Translations under genes and position numbers: made by a program
Shown: piece after piece, positions 54,174-63,737 of the stretch
Layout of the letters: each line of letters opens with the position of its first letter
How positions within the stretch are numbered: position 1 is the first letter of the stretch
Origin: Pseudomonas bubulae
GTDB lineage: Bacteria; Pseudomonadota; Gammaproteobacteria; Pseudomonadales; Pseudomonadaceae
Length of the DNA: 64,000 nucleotides
Assembly (NCBI RefSeq): GCF_037023725.1
Contig: NZ_CP146077.1
Span: 1,835,001 to 1,899,000 of the forward strand
Direction: 5' to 3'
Notes under the pieces: model-generated
Told to the model about the DNA's origin: nothing
The model's database searches: none
What the model saw: the letters and a program-made list of their open reading frames with translations, nothing else

Positions 54174-55016
54174 ATGAATGATCGACTGCACAATGCCGTT
54201 GCCAGTATCGCGCCACCGATTGTGGCGTCGCCGGCCAAGCGTATTCAGGCGTTTACCGGTGATCCTGACTTCATGTCGTCGTTGGCCCGTGGCCTGGCGG
54301 TGGTGCAGGCGTTTCAGGAACGCAAGCGGCATCTGACCATCGCGCAGATCAGCCACCGCACGGAAATCCCCCGGGCGGCGGTGCGCCGTTGTTTGTACAC
54401 CCTGATCAAGCTGGGCTATGCGACCACTGACGGGCGTACCTACTCCCTGTTGCCCAAAGTGTTGACGCTGGGCCATGCCTATCTGTCGTCCACGCCGCTG
54501 GCCGTGTCGGCTCAGCCTTATCTGGACCGCATGAGCGAGCAATTGCACGAGGCGTGCAACATGGCGACGCTCGAAGGCGATGACATCCTCTACATCGCCC
54601 GTTCGGCTACTACGCAGCGGCTGATTTCGGTTGATCTGTCGGTTGGCGGCCGCCTGCCCGCCTACTGCACTTCGATGGGGCGCATTCTGTTGGCGGCGCT
54701 GGACGACGTGACCCTGCACGAATACCTGGCCCACGGTGAGTTCCAGGCCAAGACCAGTCGTACCCTGCACACCCGCGAAGCACTGCTGGAGTGTTTGCAA
54801 CTGGTGCGTGAGCAGGGCTGGTGTGTGGTCGACCAGGAACTGGAACAAGGCCTGCGTTCGATTGCCGTGCCGGTCTACGACGCTTCCGGGCAAGTGCTTG
54901 CCGCCCTGAATGTCAGCACCCACGCAGGAAGGGTCACACGCACGGAGCTGGAGCAGCGCTTTTTGCCGATCATGCTCAACGCCAGCCGCGAGCTGAGCAC
55001 CCAGTTGTTTAGTTGA
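54174..55016 (+). CDS. pcaR: PcaR, IclR-family regulator of the beta-ketoadipate pathway
   Basis: Activator of pca genes that responds to beta-ketoadipate in P. putida. The 280 residues have an N-terminal winged helix-turn-helix (about 35-95; SLARGLAVVQAFQ, LTIAQISHRTEIPRAAVRRCLYTL) and an IclR effector domain (about 110-275; LSVGGRLPAYCTSMGRILLA, CVVDQELEQGLRSIAVPVYD). The start is ATG 54174 with GGGG upstream, the usual Pseudomonas start MNDRL. It is upstream of pcaK in the same direction with an operator between them. Confidence 0.93.
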   Translation: MNDRLHNAVASIAPPIVASPAKRIQAFTGDPDFMSSLARGLAVVQAFQERKRHLTIAQISHRTEIPRAAVRRCLYTLIKLGYATTDGRTYSLLPKVLTLGHAYLSSTPLAVSAQPYLDRMSEQLHEACNMATLEGDDILYIARSATTQRLISVDLSVGGRLPAYCTSMGRILLAALDDVTLHEYLAHGEFQAKTSRTLHTREALLECLQLVREQGWCVVDQELEQGLRSIAVPVYDASGQVLAALNVSTHAGRVTRTELEQRFLPIMLNASRELSTQLFS

Positions 55017-55033
55017 TGGGTGAAAACTAAGCG

Positions 55034-55065
55034 TTCGATAAACGCACAGTTAAGCGTTTATCGAA
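55034..55065. promoter_or_regulatory. PcaR-type inverted repeat upstream of pcaK
   Basis: TTCGATAAACGC and GCGTTTATCGAA, perfect 12-bp arms with eight bases between, 18 bases after pcaR ends and about 217 bases before pcaK. Confidence 0.65.
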
Positions 55066-55281
55066 TTGCATGGCGGCAGTGGGCTGATTAATGTCGGCTC
55101 AGCGCTGCCTTGCCGGGCAGGCTAAATAATAATGAGAAGAGGCCAAACGCCATGACACTCCCCCTGACGCTGCCACTGCGCAGTCGCCCGCTGCCCTTCT
55201 GATCCCCCGATAACTATTAATGTGAGCCGCTGGCCCCTGGCCGGTTTTCGTTCGCCCTGGTTTTTGACCGGTATAAAAATA

Positions 55282-56628
55282 ATGAATTCACCCCAGTCTT
55301 CTGTCGGCAACTGCCTCGATGTGCAGTCCTTTATCAACGCCCAACCCCTGTCGCGCTACCAGTGGCGCGTGGTGATCCTGTGTTTTCTGATTGTCTTCCT
55401 CGATGGCCTGGACACAGCGGCCATGGGCTTTATTGCGCCTGCCCTGTCCCAGGACTGGGGGATTGACCGCGCCAGCCTCGGTCCCGTGATGAGCGCCGCG
55501 CTGATCGGCATGGTGTTTGGTGCCCTGGGCTCTGGACCCTTGGCGGACCGTTTTGGCCGCAAGGTGGTGCTGGTGTCGGCGGTGCTGGTGTTTGGTGGCT
55601 TCAGTCTGGCCTCGGCCTACGCCAGCAACGTTGACCAACTGCTGGTACTGCGCTTTTTAACCGGGCTTGGCCTGGGGGCCGGCATGCCTAATGCCACTAC
55701 CTTGCTTTCGGAATACACCCCCGAACGCCACAAGTCTTTGCTGGTAACCAGCATGTTTTGCGGCTTTAACCTCGGCATGGCGGGCGGCGGGTTTGTCTCT
55801 GCCAAGTTGATCCCGATGTATGGCTGGCACAGCCTGTTGTTGATTGGCGGCGTGCTGCCGCTGATTCTTGCCGTGGTATTGCTGTTCTGGTTACCGGAGT
55901 CGGCGCGCTACCTGGTGGTGCGCAACCGCAGTGTTGAGCGTATTCGCAAGACCCTTGCCCCGATCGACCCTGCCCAGGTGGCCCAGGCGTCAAGCTTCAG
56001 CGTGCCGGAGCAGAATACCGTCAAGGCGCGCAACGTCTTTGCAGTGATCTTTTCCGGCACTTACAGCACCGGCACCCTGTTGCTGTGGCTCACCTACTTT
56101 ATGGGGCTGGTGATCGTTTATCTGTTGACCAGCTGGCTGCCGACGCTGATGCGTGACAGCGGCGCAAGCATGGAGCAGGCGGCATTTATTGGCGCTCTGT
56201 TCCAGTTCGGCGGGGTGTTGAGTGCAGTGGGGGTGGGTTGGGCGATGGACCGGTTCAACCCGCACAAAGTGATCGGCATTTTCTACCTGCTGGCCGGGGT
56301 GTTTGCCTACGCGGTTGGTCAGAGCCTGGGCAATATCACCGTGCTGGCAACTCTGGTGCTGGTGGCCGGTATGTGCGTCAACGGTGCGCAATCGGCGATG
56401 CCGTCGCTGGCCGCACGTTTTTATCCGACCCAGGGGCGGGCCACCGGTGTGTCATGGATGCTCGGCATCGGCCGCTTCGGCGCCATTCTGGGGGCGTGGA
56501 TGGGCGCGACCCTGCTGGGTCTGGGCTGGAACTTCGAGCAGGTGCTGACCGCGCTGGTGATTCCGGCTGCCCTGGCAACCACGGCAGTGCTTATCAAAGG
56601 CATGGTCAGCCACGCTGATGCAACCTGA
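55282..56628 (+). CDS. pcaK: 4-Hydroxybenzoate/protocatechuate transporter PcaK
   Basis: MFS symporter of the aromatic acid:H+ family, 448 residues, the length of P. putida PcaK. Twelve helices can be traced. The family motif after helix 1 is intact (FLIVFLDGLDTAAMGFIAPAL with the conserved DGxD), and the helix 2-3 loop is GPLADRFGRKVV. It brings 4-hydroxybenzoate and related compounds into the cell and is needed for chemotaxis to them in P. putida. ATG 55282 is chosen because upstream residues precede the first helix without support. It forms the upstream member of the pca cluster. Confidence 0.93.
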   Translation: MNSPQSSVGNCLDVQSFINAQPLSRYQWRVVILCFLIVFLDGLDTAAMGFIAPALSQDWGIDRASLGPVMSAALIGMVFGALGSGPLADRFGRKVVLVSAVLVFGGFSLASAYASNVDQLLVLRFLTGLGLGAGMPNATTLLSEYTPERHKSLLVTSMFCGFNLGMAGGGFVSAKLIPMYGWHSLLLIGGVLPLILAVVLLFWLPESARYLVVRNRSVERIRKTLAPIDPAQVAQASSFSVPEQNTVKARNVFAVIFSGTYSTGTLLLWLTYFMGLVIVYLLTSWLPTLMRDSGASMEQAAFIGALFQFGGVLSAVGVGWAMDRFNPHKVIGIFYLLAGVFAYAVGQSLGNITVLATLVLVAGMCVNGAQSAMPSLAARFYPTQGRATGVSWMLGIGRFGAILGAWMGATLLGLGWNFEQVLTALVIPAALATTAVLIKGMVSHADAT

Positions 56629-56643
56629 TAGGCAGCCTGCTAA

Positions 56644-56681
56644 CTATGTGTTCGATTAGCGAACACATAGTCGATTATCGG
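56644..56681. promoter_or_regulatory. Compound inverted repeat upstream of pcaI
   Basis: CTATGTGTTCG and CGAACACATAG form a perfect 11-bp-arm palindrome with a five-base loop, followed by TCGATTATCGGA, which resembles the half-sites before pcaR and pcaK. It lies in the pcaIJF promoter region. Confidence 0.6.
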
Positions 56682-56784
56682 ATTGTTTGGGCCAAAGCCG
56701 CGGCTTAATCTGCTGAGCATCCGGTGTCGCCCTGGCGCACCTTCTTCAACCGCAGTGGCCTACAAAAAACGGGAGCTACCCCAG

Positions 56785-57642
56785 ATGGCAGACATCATTT
56801 CGTTACACGACGCGGTGAAACAATTTGTGAGCGATGGTGACACCGTTGCCCTTGAAGGTTTCACCCACCTGATCCCGACTGCAGCGGGTCATGAAATCAT
56901 CCGTCAGGGCAAGAAAGACCTGACTCTGGTGCGGATGACGCCTGATCTGGTGTACGACCAGTTGATCGGTGCCGGTTGTGCACGAAAGTTGATCTTTTCC
57001 TGGGGTGGCAACCCTGGCGTTGGTTCCCTGCACCGTTTGCGCGATGCCGTCGAGAAACAGTGGCCACAGCCGCTGGAAATCGAAGAGCACAGCCACGCCG
57101 ACCTGGCCAATGCCTACGTTGCGGGTGCCTCGGGCCTGCCATTTGCGGTGCTGCGTGCATACGCAGGGTCTGATTTACCCAAGGTCAACCCGCTGATCAA
57201 GACCGTCACTTGCCCGTTTACTGGCGAAGTACTGGCCGCAGTACCGGCGGTGCGCCCGGATGTCACGGTGATTCACGCGCAAAAGGCCGACCGCAAGGGC
57301 AACGTGCTGCTGTGGGGCATCCTGGGGGTGCAGAAAGAAGCGGCCCTGGCGGCCAAGCGCTGCATCGTCACCGTTGAAGAAATCGTCGACGACCTGCAAG
57401 CGCCAATGAATGCCTGCGTCCTGCCAACCTGGGCCTTGAGCGCAGTGTGTCATGTGCCGGGTGGGGCGCACCCTTCCTACGCTCATGGTTATACCGAGCG
57501 CGATAACCGTTTCTATCAAGCGTGGGACCCGATTGCCCGCGACCGTGAGACCTTTACTGCCTGGATCAATGAATACATCCACGGCACTGCGAATTTCAGT
57601 GAGTTCCAGGCCAAGCTGGCCCGCGCTTCGGAGGCTAAATAA
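56785..57642 (+). CDS. pcaI: 3-Oxoadipate CoA-transferase, subunit A
   Basis: Alpha subunit of the enzyme that transfers CoA from succinyl-CoA to beta-ketoadipate. The 285 residues are of the longer CatI type (classical PcaI is about 230). Recognisable parts are GDTVALEGFTHLIPTAAGHE, the Gly-rich GGNPGVGSLHRLRDA and HAQKADRKGNVLLWG. It starts the pcaIJF unit and overlaps pcaJ by one base (TAATG). The start follows GGGAGC. Confidence 0.92.
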   Translation: MADIISLHDAVKQFVSDGDTVALEGFTHLIPTAAGHEIIRQGKKDLTLVRMTPDLVYDQLIGAGCARKLIFSWGGNPGVGSLHRLRDAVEKQWPQPLEIEEHSHADLANAYVAGASGLPFAVLRAYAGSDLPKVNPLIKTVTCPFTGEVLAAVPAVRPDVTVIHAQKADRKGNVLLWGILGVQKEAALAAKRCIVTVEEIVDDLQAPMNACVLPTWALSAVCHVPGGAHPSYAHGYTERDNRFYQAWDPIARDRETFTAWINEYIHGTANFSEFQAKLARASEAK

Positions 57643-58421
57643 TGACCTACACCACCAATGAAATGATGACCGTTGCGGCGGCCCGCCGTTTGAAAAACGG
57701 TTCGGTGTGTTTTGTCGGCATTGGCTTGCCTTCCAAGGCGGCTAACCTGGCGCGTCTGACCTCGTCTCCGGATGTGGTGCTGATCTACGAGTCCGGCCCG
57801 ATTGGGGCCAAGCCTGATGTGTTGCCGCTGTCGATTGGTGACGGTGAACTGGCCGAAACGGCTGACACCGTAGTCTCCACCAGTGAAATCTTCCGTTACT
57901 GGCTGCAGGGCGGTCGGGTCGATGTCGGCTTTTTGGGCGCAGCCCAGGTCGACCGTTTCGGCAATATCAACACCACAGTGGTCGGTGACTACCACCAGCC
58001 AAAAGTTCGCCTGCCAGGTGCCGGTGGCGCGCCGGAAATCGCCGGTTCGGCGAAAAGCGTGCTGATCATCCTCAAGCAGTCGGCCCGCTCTTTTGTCGAC
58101 AAACTGGACTTCATCACCTCGGTGGGCCACGGTGAAGGCGGCGACTCGCGCAAGCGTCTGGGCCTCCCGGGTGCCGGGCCGGTGGGCATCATTACCGATC
58201 TGTGCACCATGGAACCTGAAGAACAGACCAACGAATTTGTGGTCACTGCCCTGCATCCGGGCGTGACCCGCGAGCAAGTCATTGCTGCCACCGGCTGGGC
58301 CATTCGCTTTGCCGATAATGTGGCGCAAACAGCGGCCCCGACCGACGTCGAACTCAGCGCCTTGCGTGACCTGGAAGCGCGCACCGCACTGGCCCACGGT
58401 CAGGCTCCGGGAGAAGCATGA
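57642..58421 (+). CDS. pcaJ: 3-Oxoadipate CoA-transferase, subunit B
   Basis: Beta subunit, 259 residues, carrying the catalytic Glu in LIYESGPIGAKP (about 47-58), which takes the place of the SENG motif. The Gly-rich stretch GFLGAAQVDRFGNIN is typical. It overlaps pcaI by one base and pcaF by four bases, so all three are translated in a coupled way. Confidence 0.92.
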   Translation: MTYTTNEMMTVAAARRLKNGSVCFVGIGLPSKAANLARLTSSPDVVLIYESGPIGAKPDVLPLSIGDGELAETADTVVSTSEIFRYWLQGGRVDVGFLGAAQVDRFGNINTTVVGDYHQPKVRLPGAGGAPEIAGSAKSVLIILKQSARSFVDKLDFITSVGHGEGGDSRKRLGLPGAGPVGIITDLCTMEPEEQTNEFVVTALHPGVTREQVIAATGWAIRFADNVAQTAAPTDVELSALRDLEARTALAHGQAPGEA

Positions 58422-59623
58422 TGCGCGAAGTCTTTATCTGTGACGCGATTCGTACCCCTATCGGCCGTTTTGGCGGTGGCCTGGCAGGCATGCGCGCCGA
58501 TGATCTGGCGGCAGCGCCGATCAAGGCGCTGATCGAACGCAACCCGAATGTGAACTGGAACGAAGTCGACGAAGTTTTTTTCGGCTGCGCCAACCAGGCC
58601 GGTGAAGACAACCGCAACGTGGCGCGCATGGCCGCGTTGCTGGCCGGGCTGTCGGACACCATTCCCGGCGTGACCCTCAACCGCCTGTGTGCCTCGGGTA
58701 TGGATGCCATCGGCACGGCGTTCCGCGCCATTGCCAGCGGCGAGATGGAGCTGGCGATTGCCGGTGGCGTCGAGTCCATGTCGCGGGCGCCGTTTGTGAT
58801 GGGCAAGGCCGATGCCGCGTTCTCGCGCAACATGAAACTGGAGGACACCACCATTGGCTGGCGCTTTATCAACCCGCTGATGAAAGCCCAATACGGTGTC
58901 GACCCGATGCCACAGACGGCGGACAACGTGGCCGACGAGTACAAGATTTCCCGCGCCGATCAGGACGCTTTCGCCCTGCGCAGCCAGCAACGGACTGCTG
59001 CTGCCCAGGCCGCAGGCTACTTTGCCGAAGAAATCGTGCCGGTGCGTATTGCCCATAAAAAAGGTGAGACGGTGGTTGAGCACGACGAGCATCCGCGTGC
59101 CGATACCAGCCTGGAAACCCTGGGCAAACTCAAGCCGGTCAACGGCCCGGACAAGACCGTCACTGCGGGCAATGCCTCGGGGGTCAACGATGGCGCCGCG
59201 GCGATGATCCTGGCATCGGCCGAGGCGGTCAAACGCCATGGCCTTACCGCTCGCGGTCGGGTTCTGGGCATGGCCAGCGCCGGTGTTGCGCCCCGTGTAA
59301 TGGGCATTGGCCCGGTACCGGCGGTGCGTAAGCTGGTGGAGCGCCTGGGGTTGGCGGTGAGTGATTTTGACGTGATCGAACTCAACGAAGCCTTCGCCAG
59401 CCAGGGCCTGGCCGTTTTACGCGAGCTGGGCCTGGCTGACGATGCGCCGCAGGTAAACCCCAATGGCGGGGCAATTGCCCTGGGTCACCCCCTGGGCATG
59501 AGCGGTGCTCGCATCGTCATGACCGCCTTGCATCAGCTGGAAAAAACCGGTGGCAAGAAAGGCCTGGCGACCATGTGCGTGGGCGTTGGGCAGGGTCTGG
59601 CATTGGCTATTGAACGGGTCTGA
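58418..59623 (+). CDS. pcaF: 3-Oxoadipyl-CoA thiolase
   Basis: Thiolase that splits beta-ketoadipyl-CoA into succinyl-CoA and acetyl-CoA, the last step of the pathway, 401 residues. The nucleophile Cys is in TLNRLCASGMDAIG (about 90), the His in NPNGGAIALGHPLGMSGAR and the second Cys in TMCVGVGQGLALAIERV. The sequence is highly similar to P. putida PcaF. Two adjacent Met codons exist (58418, 58421); the first overlaps the pcaJ stop. Confidence 0.96.
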   Translation: MMREVFICDAIRTPIGRFGGGLAGMRADDLAAAPIKALIERNPNVNWNEVDEVFFGCANQAGEDNRNVARMAALLAGLSDTIPGVTLNRLCASGMDAIGTAFRAIASGEMELAIAGGVESMSRAPFVMGKADAAFSRNMKLEDTTIGWRFINPLMKAQYGVDPMPQTADNVADEYKISRADQDAFALRSQQRTAAAQAAGYFAEEIVPVRIAHKKGETVVEHDEHPRADTSLETLGKLKPVNGPDKTVTAGNASGVNDGAAAMILASAEAVKRHGLTARGRVLGMASAGVAPRVMGIGPVPAVRKLVERLGLAVSDFDVIELNEAFASQGLAVLRELGLADDAPQVNPNGGAIALGHPLGMSGARIVMTALHQLEKTGGKKGLATMCVGVGQGLALAIERV

Positions 59624-59643
59624 TAGCGCTCAATACTGCCTCT

Positions 59644-59669
59644 GTGGGAGCGAGCCCGCTCGCTCCCAC
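59644..59669. repeat. Short hairpin related to REP, possible terminator of pcaIJF
   Basis: GTGGGAGCGAG and CTCGCTCCCAC, perfect 11-bp arms, just after pcaF. No T run follows, so termination would be weak. It looks like a shortened copy of the REP units elsewhere in the window. Confidence 0.65.
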
Positions 59670-59757
59670 GGCCTCAGTCGTTCGGCTTATTGCGGTGATG
59701 GCGCGAGATGTTGCAATGTGTGTCTGATTGCAACTAAAACCTGATGAGTAAATAAAG

Positions 59758-61050
59758 ATGACAACAGCAACTCACTACACAGGAGAGGAGCGCAAAAAAA
59801 GGATTTTTGCGATTGTCGGTGCATCCTCCGGCAACCTGGTCGAATGGTTCGACTTTTACGTTTACGCCTTCTGTGCGATCTACTTCGCTCCCGCTTTCTT
59901 CCCCTCCGATGACCCTACGGTGCAGTTGCTGAACACGGCCGGTGTGTTTGCGGCGGGTTTTTTGATGCGCCCCATAGGTGGCTGGCTGTTTGGCCGGGTG
60001 GCTGACAAGCACGGGCGAAAGAATTCCATGATGATCTCGGTGCTGATGATGTGCGCCGGCTCACTGGTTATTGCCTTCTTGCCGACCTATGCCTCGATCG
60101 GCGCCTGGGCCCCGGCCTTGTTGCTGATGGCACGGCTGTTCCAGGGCCTGTCGGTAGGGGGTGAATACGGCACCACTGCGACCTATATGAGTGAAGTGGC
60201 ACTCAAGGGCCAGCGCGGCTTCTTTGCTTCCTTCCAGTATGTAACGCTGATCGGCGGGCAACTGCTGGCGGTGCTGGTGGTGGTGATTCTTCAGCAGTTT
60301 CTGTCAGAAGACGAACTGCGGGCCTGGGGCTGGCGCATCCCCTTTGTGATCGGAGCCATTGCGGCGCTGATTTCGTTGTTGCTGCGTCGCACCCTGAAAG
60401 AAACCACCAGCGCCGAAACCCGCCAGGACAAGGACGCCGGTAGTGTTAGGGCGTTGTTCCGTGACCATAAAGCGGCGTTTATTACCGTGCTGGGTTACAC
60501 CGCAGGCGGCTCGCTGATTTTCTACACCTTTACCACCTACATGCAGAAATACCTGGTCAACACCGCCGGTATGCACGCCAAGACCGCCAGTTACATCATG
60601 ACCGGGGCGCTGTTCCTTTATATGTGCATGCAGCCGCTGTTCGGCATGCTGGCGGACAAGATCGGCCGGCGTAACAACATGCTCTGGTTTGGTGCGCTGG
60701 GTACGCTGTGTACCGTGCCGATCCTGTTGACCCTGAAAACCATCAGCAGTCCCTTCCTGGCCTTTGTCCTGATTACCCTGGCGCTGGCGATTGTCAGCTT
60801 CTACACCTCGATCAGCGGCCTGGTCAAAGCCGAGATGTTCCCGCCGCAGGTACGGGCGCTGGGTGTTGGCCTGGCCTATGCCGTGGCTAACGCCATCTTT
60901 GGTGGTTCTGCGGAATACGTGGCACTGGGCCTCAAGTCCATGGGCATGGAAAACAGCTTCTACTGGTATGTGACGGTGATGATGGCCATCGCGTTCCTGT
61001 TCAGCTTCCGTTTGCCCAAGCAGCCCAAGTACCTGCACCACGATTTGTGA
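59758..61050 (+). CDS. pcaT: PcaT, MFS beta-ketoadipate/dicarboxylate transporter
   Basis: A 430-residue MFS permease of the metabolite:H+ symporter type (KgtP/ProP relatives). The N-terminus has [15 protein letters not shown] and the loop [15 protein letters not shown], both typical. Twelve helices are visible. Position in the pca cluster between pcaF and pcaB corresponds to P. putida and P. aeruginosa pcaT, whose product takes up beta-ketoadipate. It begins 134 bases after pcaF and is separated by a hairpin, so it may have its own promoter with pcaBDC. Confidence 0.92.
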   Translation: MTTATHYTGEERKKRIFAIVGASSGNLVEWFDFYVYAFCAIYFAPAFFPSDDPTVQLLNTAGVFAAGFLMRPIGGWLFGRVADKHGRKNSMMISVLMMCAGSLVIAFLPTYASIGAWAPALLLMARLFQGLSVGGEYGTTATYMSEVALKGQRGFFASFQYVTLIGGQLLAVLVVVILQQFLSEDELRAWGWRIPFVIGAIAALISLLLRRTLKETTSAETRQDKDAGSVRALFRDHKAAFITVLGYTAGGSLIFYTFTTYMQKYLVNTAGMHAKTASYIMTGALFLYMCMQPLFGMLADKIGRRNNMLWFGALGTLCTVPILLTLKTISSPFLAFVLITLALAIVSFYTSISGLVKAEMFPPQVRALGVGLAYAVANAIFGGSAEYVALGLKSMGMENSFYWYVTVMMAIAFLFSFRLPKQPKYLHHDL

Positions 61051-61096
61051 TGTGCCCGCGCGCCCGGCTGTGGCGCGCGCTTTCTAAGGAAGGTTT

Positions 61097-62449
61097 ATGA
61101 GTGATCAGCTGTTCGATGCGTACTTTACCGCCGAGGCCATGAAGCAAGTGTTTTGCGATCATGGCCGGGTACAGGCCATGCTCGACGTCGAAGCGGCGCT
61201 GGCCCGGGCACAAGCCCGGGTCGGGGTGATTCCTCACTCTGCGCTTGCACCGATTACCGCGGCCTGTCGCGCACAACTCTACGATTTTGAAGCGCTGGGC
61301 CTGGCGATCGCCAGTGCCGGCAATTCGGCGATCCCGCTGGTCAAGGCCCTGGGCAAACAGATTGCCAGCAGCGCGCCCGAAGCGGAACGTTATGTGCATT
61401 TGGGTGCCACCAGCCAGGACGTGATGGACAGCGGTCTGGTCCTGCAATTGCGCGCCGCTCTGGATTTGATCGAGCGTGACATGACGCAGCTGGCGGATGT
61501 GCTCGCCGCGCAGGCCCAGCGCTATGCCACGACGCCTTTGGCCGGGCGCACCTGGCTGCAGCAGGCTACTCCGGTGACCTTGGGCATGAAAATCGCCAGC
61601 TGGCTGGGGGCCGTGACCCGTAGCCGCCAGCGTCTGCACGAGCTCAAACCGCGTTTACTGTGCCTGCAGTTTGGCGGTGCTTCCGGCACCCTGGCAGCCC
61701 TTGGCGATCAGGCCATGCCGGTGGCACAGGCGTTGGCTGATGAACTGGGCCTGAGTCTGCCTGAGCAACCCTGGCATACCCAGCGTGATCGTCTGGTGGA
61801 ATTTGCCGCAGTTCTGGGCCTGATCGCCGGTGGCCTGGGCAAAATCGGTCGGGATATCAGCCTGCTGATGCAGACCGAGGCGGCGGAAGTGTTCGAGCCG
61901 TCGGCACCGGGCAAGGGCGGCTCGTCGACCATGCCGCACAAGCGCAACCCGGTTGGGTCTGCGGTATTGATCGGTGCCGCAACGCGGGTGCCGGGCCTGC
62001 TGAGCATTTTGTTCAGCGCCATGCCTCAGGAGCACGAGCGCAGCCTGGGTTTATGGCATGCCGAATGGGAAACCCTCCCCGAGATTTGTTGCGTGGTGTC
62101 CGGCGCGCTGGTACAGGCGTTGAATATTGCCCGTGGGCTGGAAGTGGACAGTGAGCGCATGGCGCGCAACCTCGATCTGACCCACGGGCTGGTGCTGGCT
62201 GAAGCAGTAAGCATTGTGCTGGCGCAGCGGGTAGGGCGCGAAACCGCGCATCATCTGCTGGAGCAGTGTTGCAAGCGGGCGGTGGCCGAAAAGCGCCATT
62301 TACGTGGGGTGCTGGGCGAAGAGCCGCAAATCACCGCGCACCTCAGCGCGCAGGAACTGGATCGCCTGCTCGATCCGGCCCATTACCTTGGTCAGGCGAC
62401 GACGTGGGTCGAACGTGCGCGGGCTGAACATTTTGCGTTGGTCCTCTAA
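61097..62449 (+). CDS. pcaB: 3-Carboxy-cis,cis-muconate cycloisomerase
   Basis: Fumarase/aspartase-superfamily enzyme that turns carboxymuconate into carboxymuconolactone, 450 residues. The superfamily signature is GKGGSSTMPHKRNPV (about 271). Other family parts are HLGATSQDVMDSGLVLQLR and GRTWLQQATPVTLGMK. The start follows AAGGAAGG. It is part of the pcaTBDC run with 11 bases before pcaD. Confidence 0.95.
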   Translation: MSDQLFDAYFTAEAMKQVFCDHGRVQAMLDVEAALARAQARVGVIPHSALAPITAACRAQLYDFEALGLAIASAGNSAIPLVKALGKQIASSAPEAERYVHLGATSQDVMDSGLVLQLRAALDLIERDMTQLADVLAAQAQRYATTPLAGRTWLQQATPVTLGMKIASWLGAVTRSRQRLHELKPRLLCLQFGGASGTLAALGDQAMPVAQALADELGLSLPEQPWHTQRDRLVEFAAVLGLIAGGLGKIGRDISLLMQTEAAEVFEPSAPGKGGSSTMPHKRNPVGSAVLIGAATRVPGLLSILFSAMPQEHERSLGLWHAEWETLPEICCVVSGALVQALNIARGLEVDSERMARNLDLTHGLVLAEAVSIVLAQRVGRETAHHLLEQCCKRAVAEKRHLRGVLGEEPQITAHLSAQELDRLLDPAHYLGQATTWVERARAEHFALVL

Positions 62450-62460
62450 AGGAGAAACTC

Positions 62461-63252
62461 GTGGGACGTGTACAACTCGCTGAAGGTGAACTCAACTACC
62501 GCCTGGACGGCCCGCAAGGTGCACCGGTGCTGGTGCTGTCCAATTCCCTGGGCACTGATCTGGGGATGTGGGACACGCAGATTGCGGCGTTCGCCGAGCA
62601 CTTCCAGGTATTGCGCTACGACACCCGGGGTCATGGCCAGTCGTTGGTGACCGAAGGACCGTATAGCATTGAACAACTGGGCGGAGATGTTTTGGCGCTG
62701 CTGGATGCGCTGCATATCGAGCGCGCGCATTTTTGCGGGTTGTCGATGGGTGGACTGATTGGCCAGTGGCTGGGGATCCATGCCGGTTCGCGGCTGCACA
62801 AGCTGGTGGTGTGCAACACGGCTGCCAAAATTGGCGAGCCTGCGGTCTGGAATCCGCGCATCGAGATGGTTTTGCGTGAGGGTGCTGCGGCGATGGCGGG
62901 GTTGCGTGATGCCTCCATTGCCCGCTGGTTTACCGCGGACTTCGCCCAGGCCAATCCCGGGCAGGCCAAGCGCATCACCGATATGCTGGCGGCCACTTCG
63001 CCCCAGGGCTATGTCGCCAATTGTGCTGCTGTGCGTGATGCAGATTTTCGCGATCAGTTGGGCGCAATCGAAGTGCCCATGCTGGTGATCGCGGGCACTG
63101 AAGATGCCGTCACGCCGCCTGCGGGCAGCCACTTCATTCAGGAACATGTGCGTGGCGCGCAGTACGCCGAGTTTTACGCCGCGCACCTGTCCAACGTGCA
63201 GGCAGGCGATGCTTTCAGCCAGCGCGTGCTGCAATTTTTGCAGGCAAGCTAA
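62461..63252 (+). CDS. pcaD: 3-Oxoadipate enol-lactonase
   Basis: Alpha/beta hydrolase that opens the enol-lactone to beta-ketoadipate, 263 residues. The nucleophile elbow is GLSMGG (about 95-100), the oxyanion region VLSNSLGTDLGMWD, and the catalytic His lies near AHLSNVQAGDAF. The GTG start has AAAGGAGAA at good spacing. It lies between pcaB and pcaC with 11- and 10-base gaps. It is a separate gene rather than a PcaL fusion with PcaC. Confidence 0.94.
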   Translation: MGRVQLAEGELNYRLDGPQGAPVLVLSNSLGTDLGMWDTQIAAFAEHFQVLRYDTRGHGQSLVTEGPYSIEQLGGDVLALLDALHIERAHFCGLSMGGLIGQWLGIHAGSRLHKLVVCNTAAKIGEPAVWNPRIEMVLREGAAAMAGLRDASIARWFTADFAQANPGQAKRITDMLAATSPQGYVANCAAVRDADFRDQLGAIEVPMLVIAGTEDAVTPPAGSHFIQEHVRGAQYAEFYAAHLSNVQAGDAFSQRVLQFLQAS

Positions 63253-63262
63253 GGAGTTTTTT

Positions 63263-63655
63263 GTGGACGAGAAACAACGTTACAACGAGGGCATGCAAGT
63301 ACGCCGCGCAGTGCTGGGTGATGCCCATGTGGATCGCAGCCTCAATGCCCTGACCGAGTTCAACAGCGAGTTCCAGGAAATGATCACCCGCCACGCCTGG
63401 GGTGATATCTGGACTCGTCCGGGGTTGGCGCGCCATACCCGTAGCCTGATTACCATCGCGATGCTGATCGGCATGAACCGCAATGAAGAGCTGAAACTGC
63501 ATCTGCGCGCTGCGGCCAACAATGGCGTGACCCGGGCCGAGATCAAGGAAGTGATCATGCAGAGTGCTATCTATTGCGGGATTCCGGCGGCCAATGCGAC
63601 GTTTCATCTGGCTGAATCGGTGTGGGATGAATTGGGGGTTGAGTCGCGGGAGTAA
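63263..63655 (+). CDS. pcaC: 4-Carboxymuconolactone decarboxylase
   Basis: Decarboxylates gamma-carboxymuconolactone to the enol-lactone, 130 residues as in P. putida. The family's conserved stretches are DIWTRPGLARHTRSLITIAML and LKLHLRAAANNGVTRAEIKE, with YCGIPAANATFHLA near the end. The GTG start at 63263 has AAGGAG eight bases upstream and is preferred over a much longer in-frame start that overlaps pcaD. A terminator follows. Confidence 0.95.
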   Translation: MDEKQRYNEGMQVRRAVLGDAHVDRSLNALTEFNSEFQEMITRHAWGDIWTRPGLARHTRSLITIAMLIGMNRNEELKLHLRAAANNGVTRAEIKEVIMQSAIYCGIPAANATFHLAESVWDELGVESRE

Positions 63656-63690
63656 CAGCGGCTACAGATCAATCTGCATCCCTAGCCTGA

Positions 63691-63725
63691 AACAACAAAC
63701 CCGCCATAAGGCGGGTTTGTTGTTT
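63691..63725. terminator. Bidirectional terminator after pcaC
   Basis: AAACAACAAACCCGCC and its inverse around ATAA, 35 bases after pcaC and 12 bases before the end of the convergent efflux gene. Confidence 0.9.
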
Positions 63726-63737
63726 AACCGATACGCA

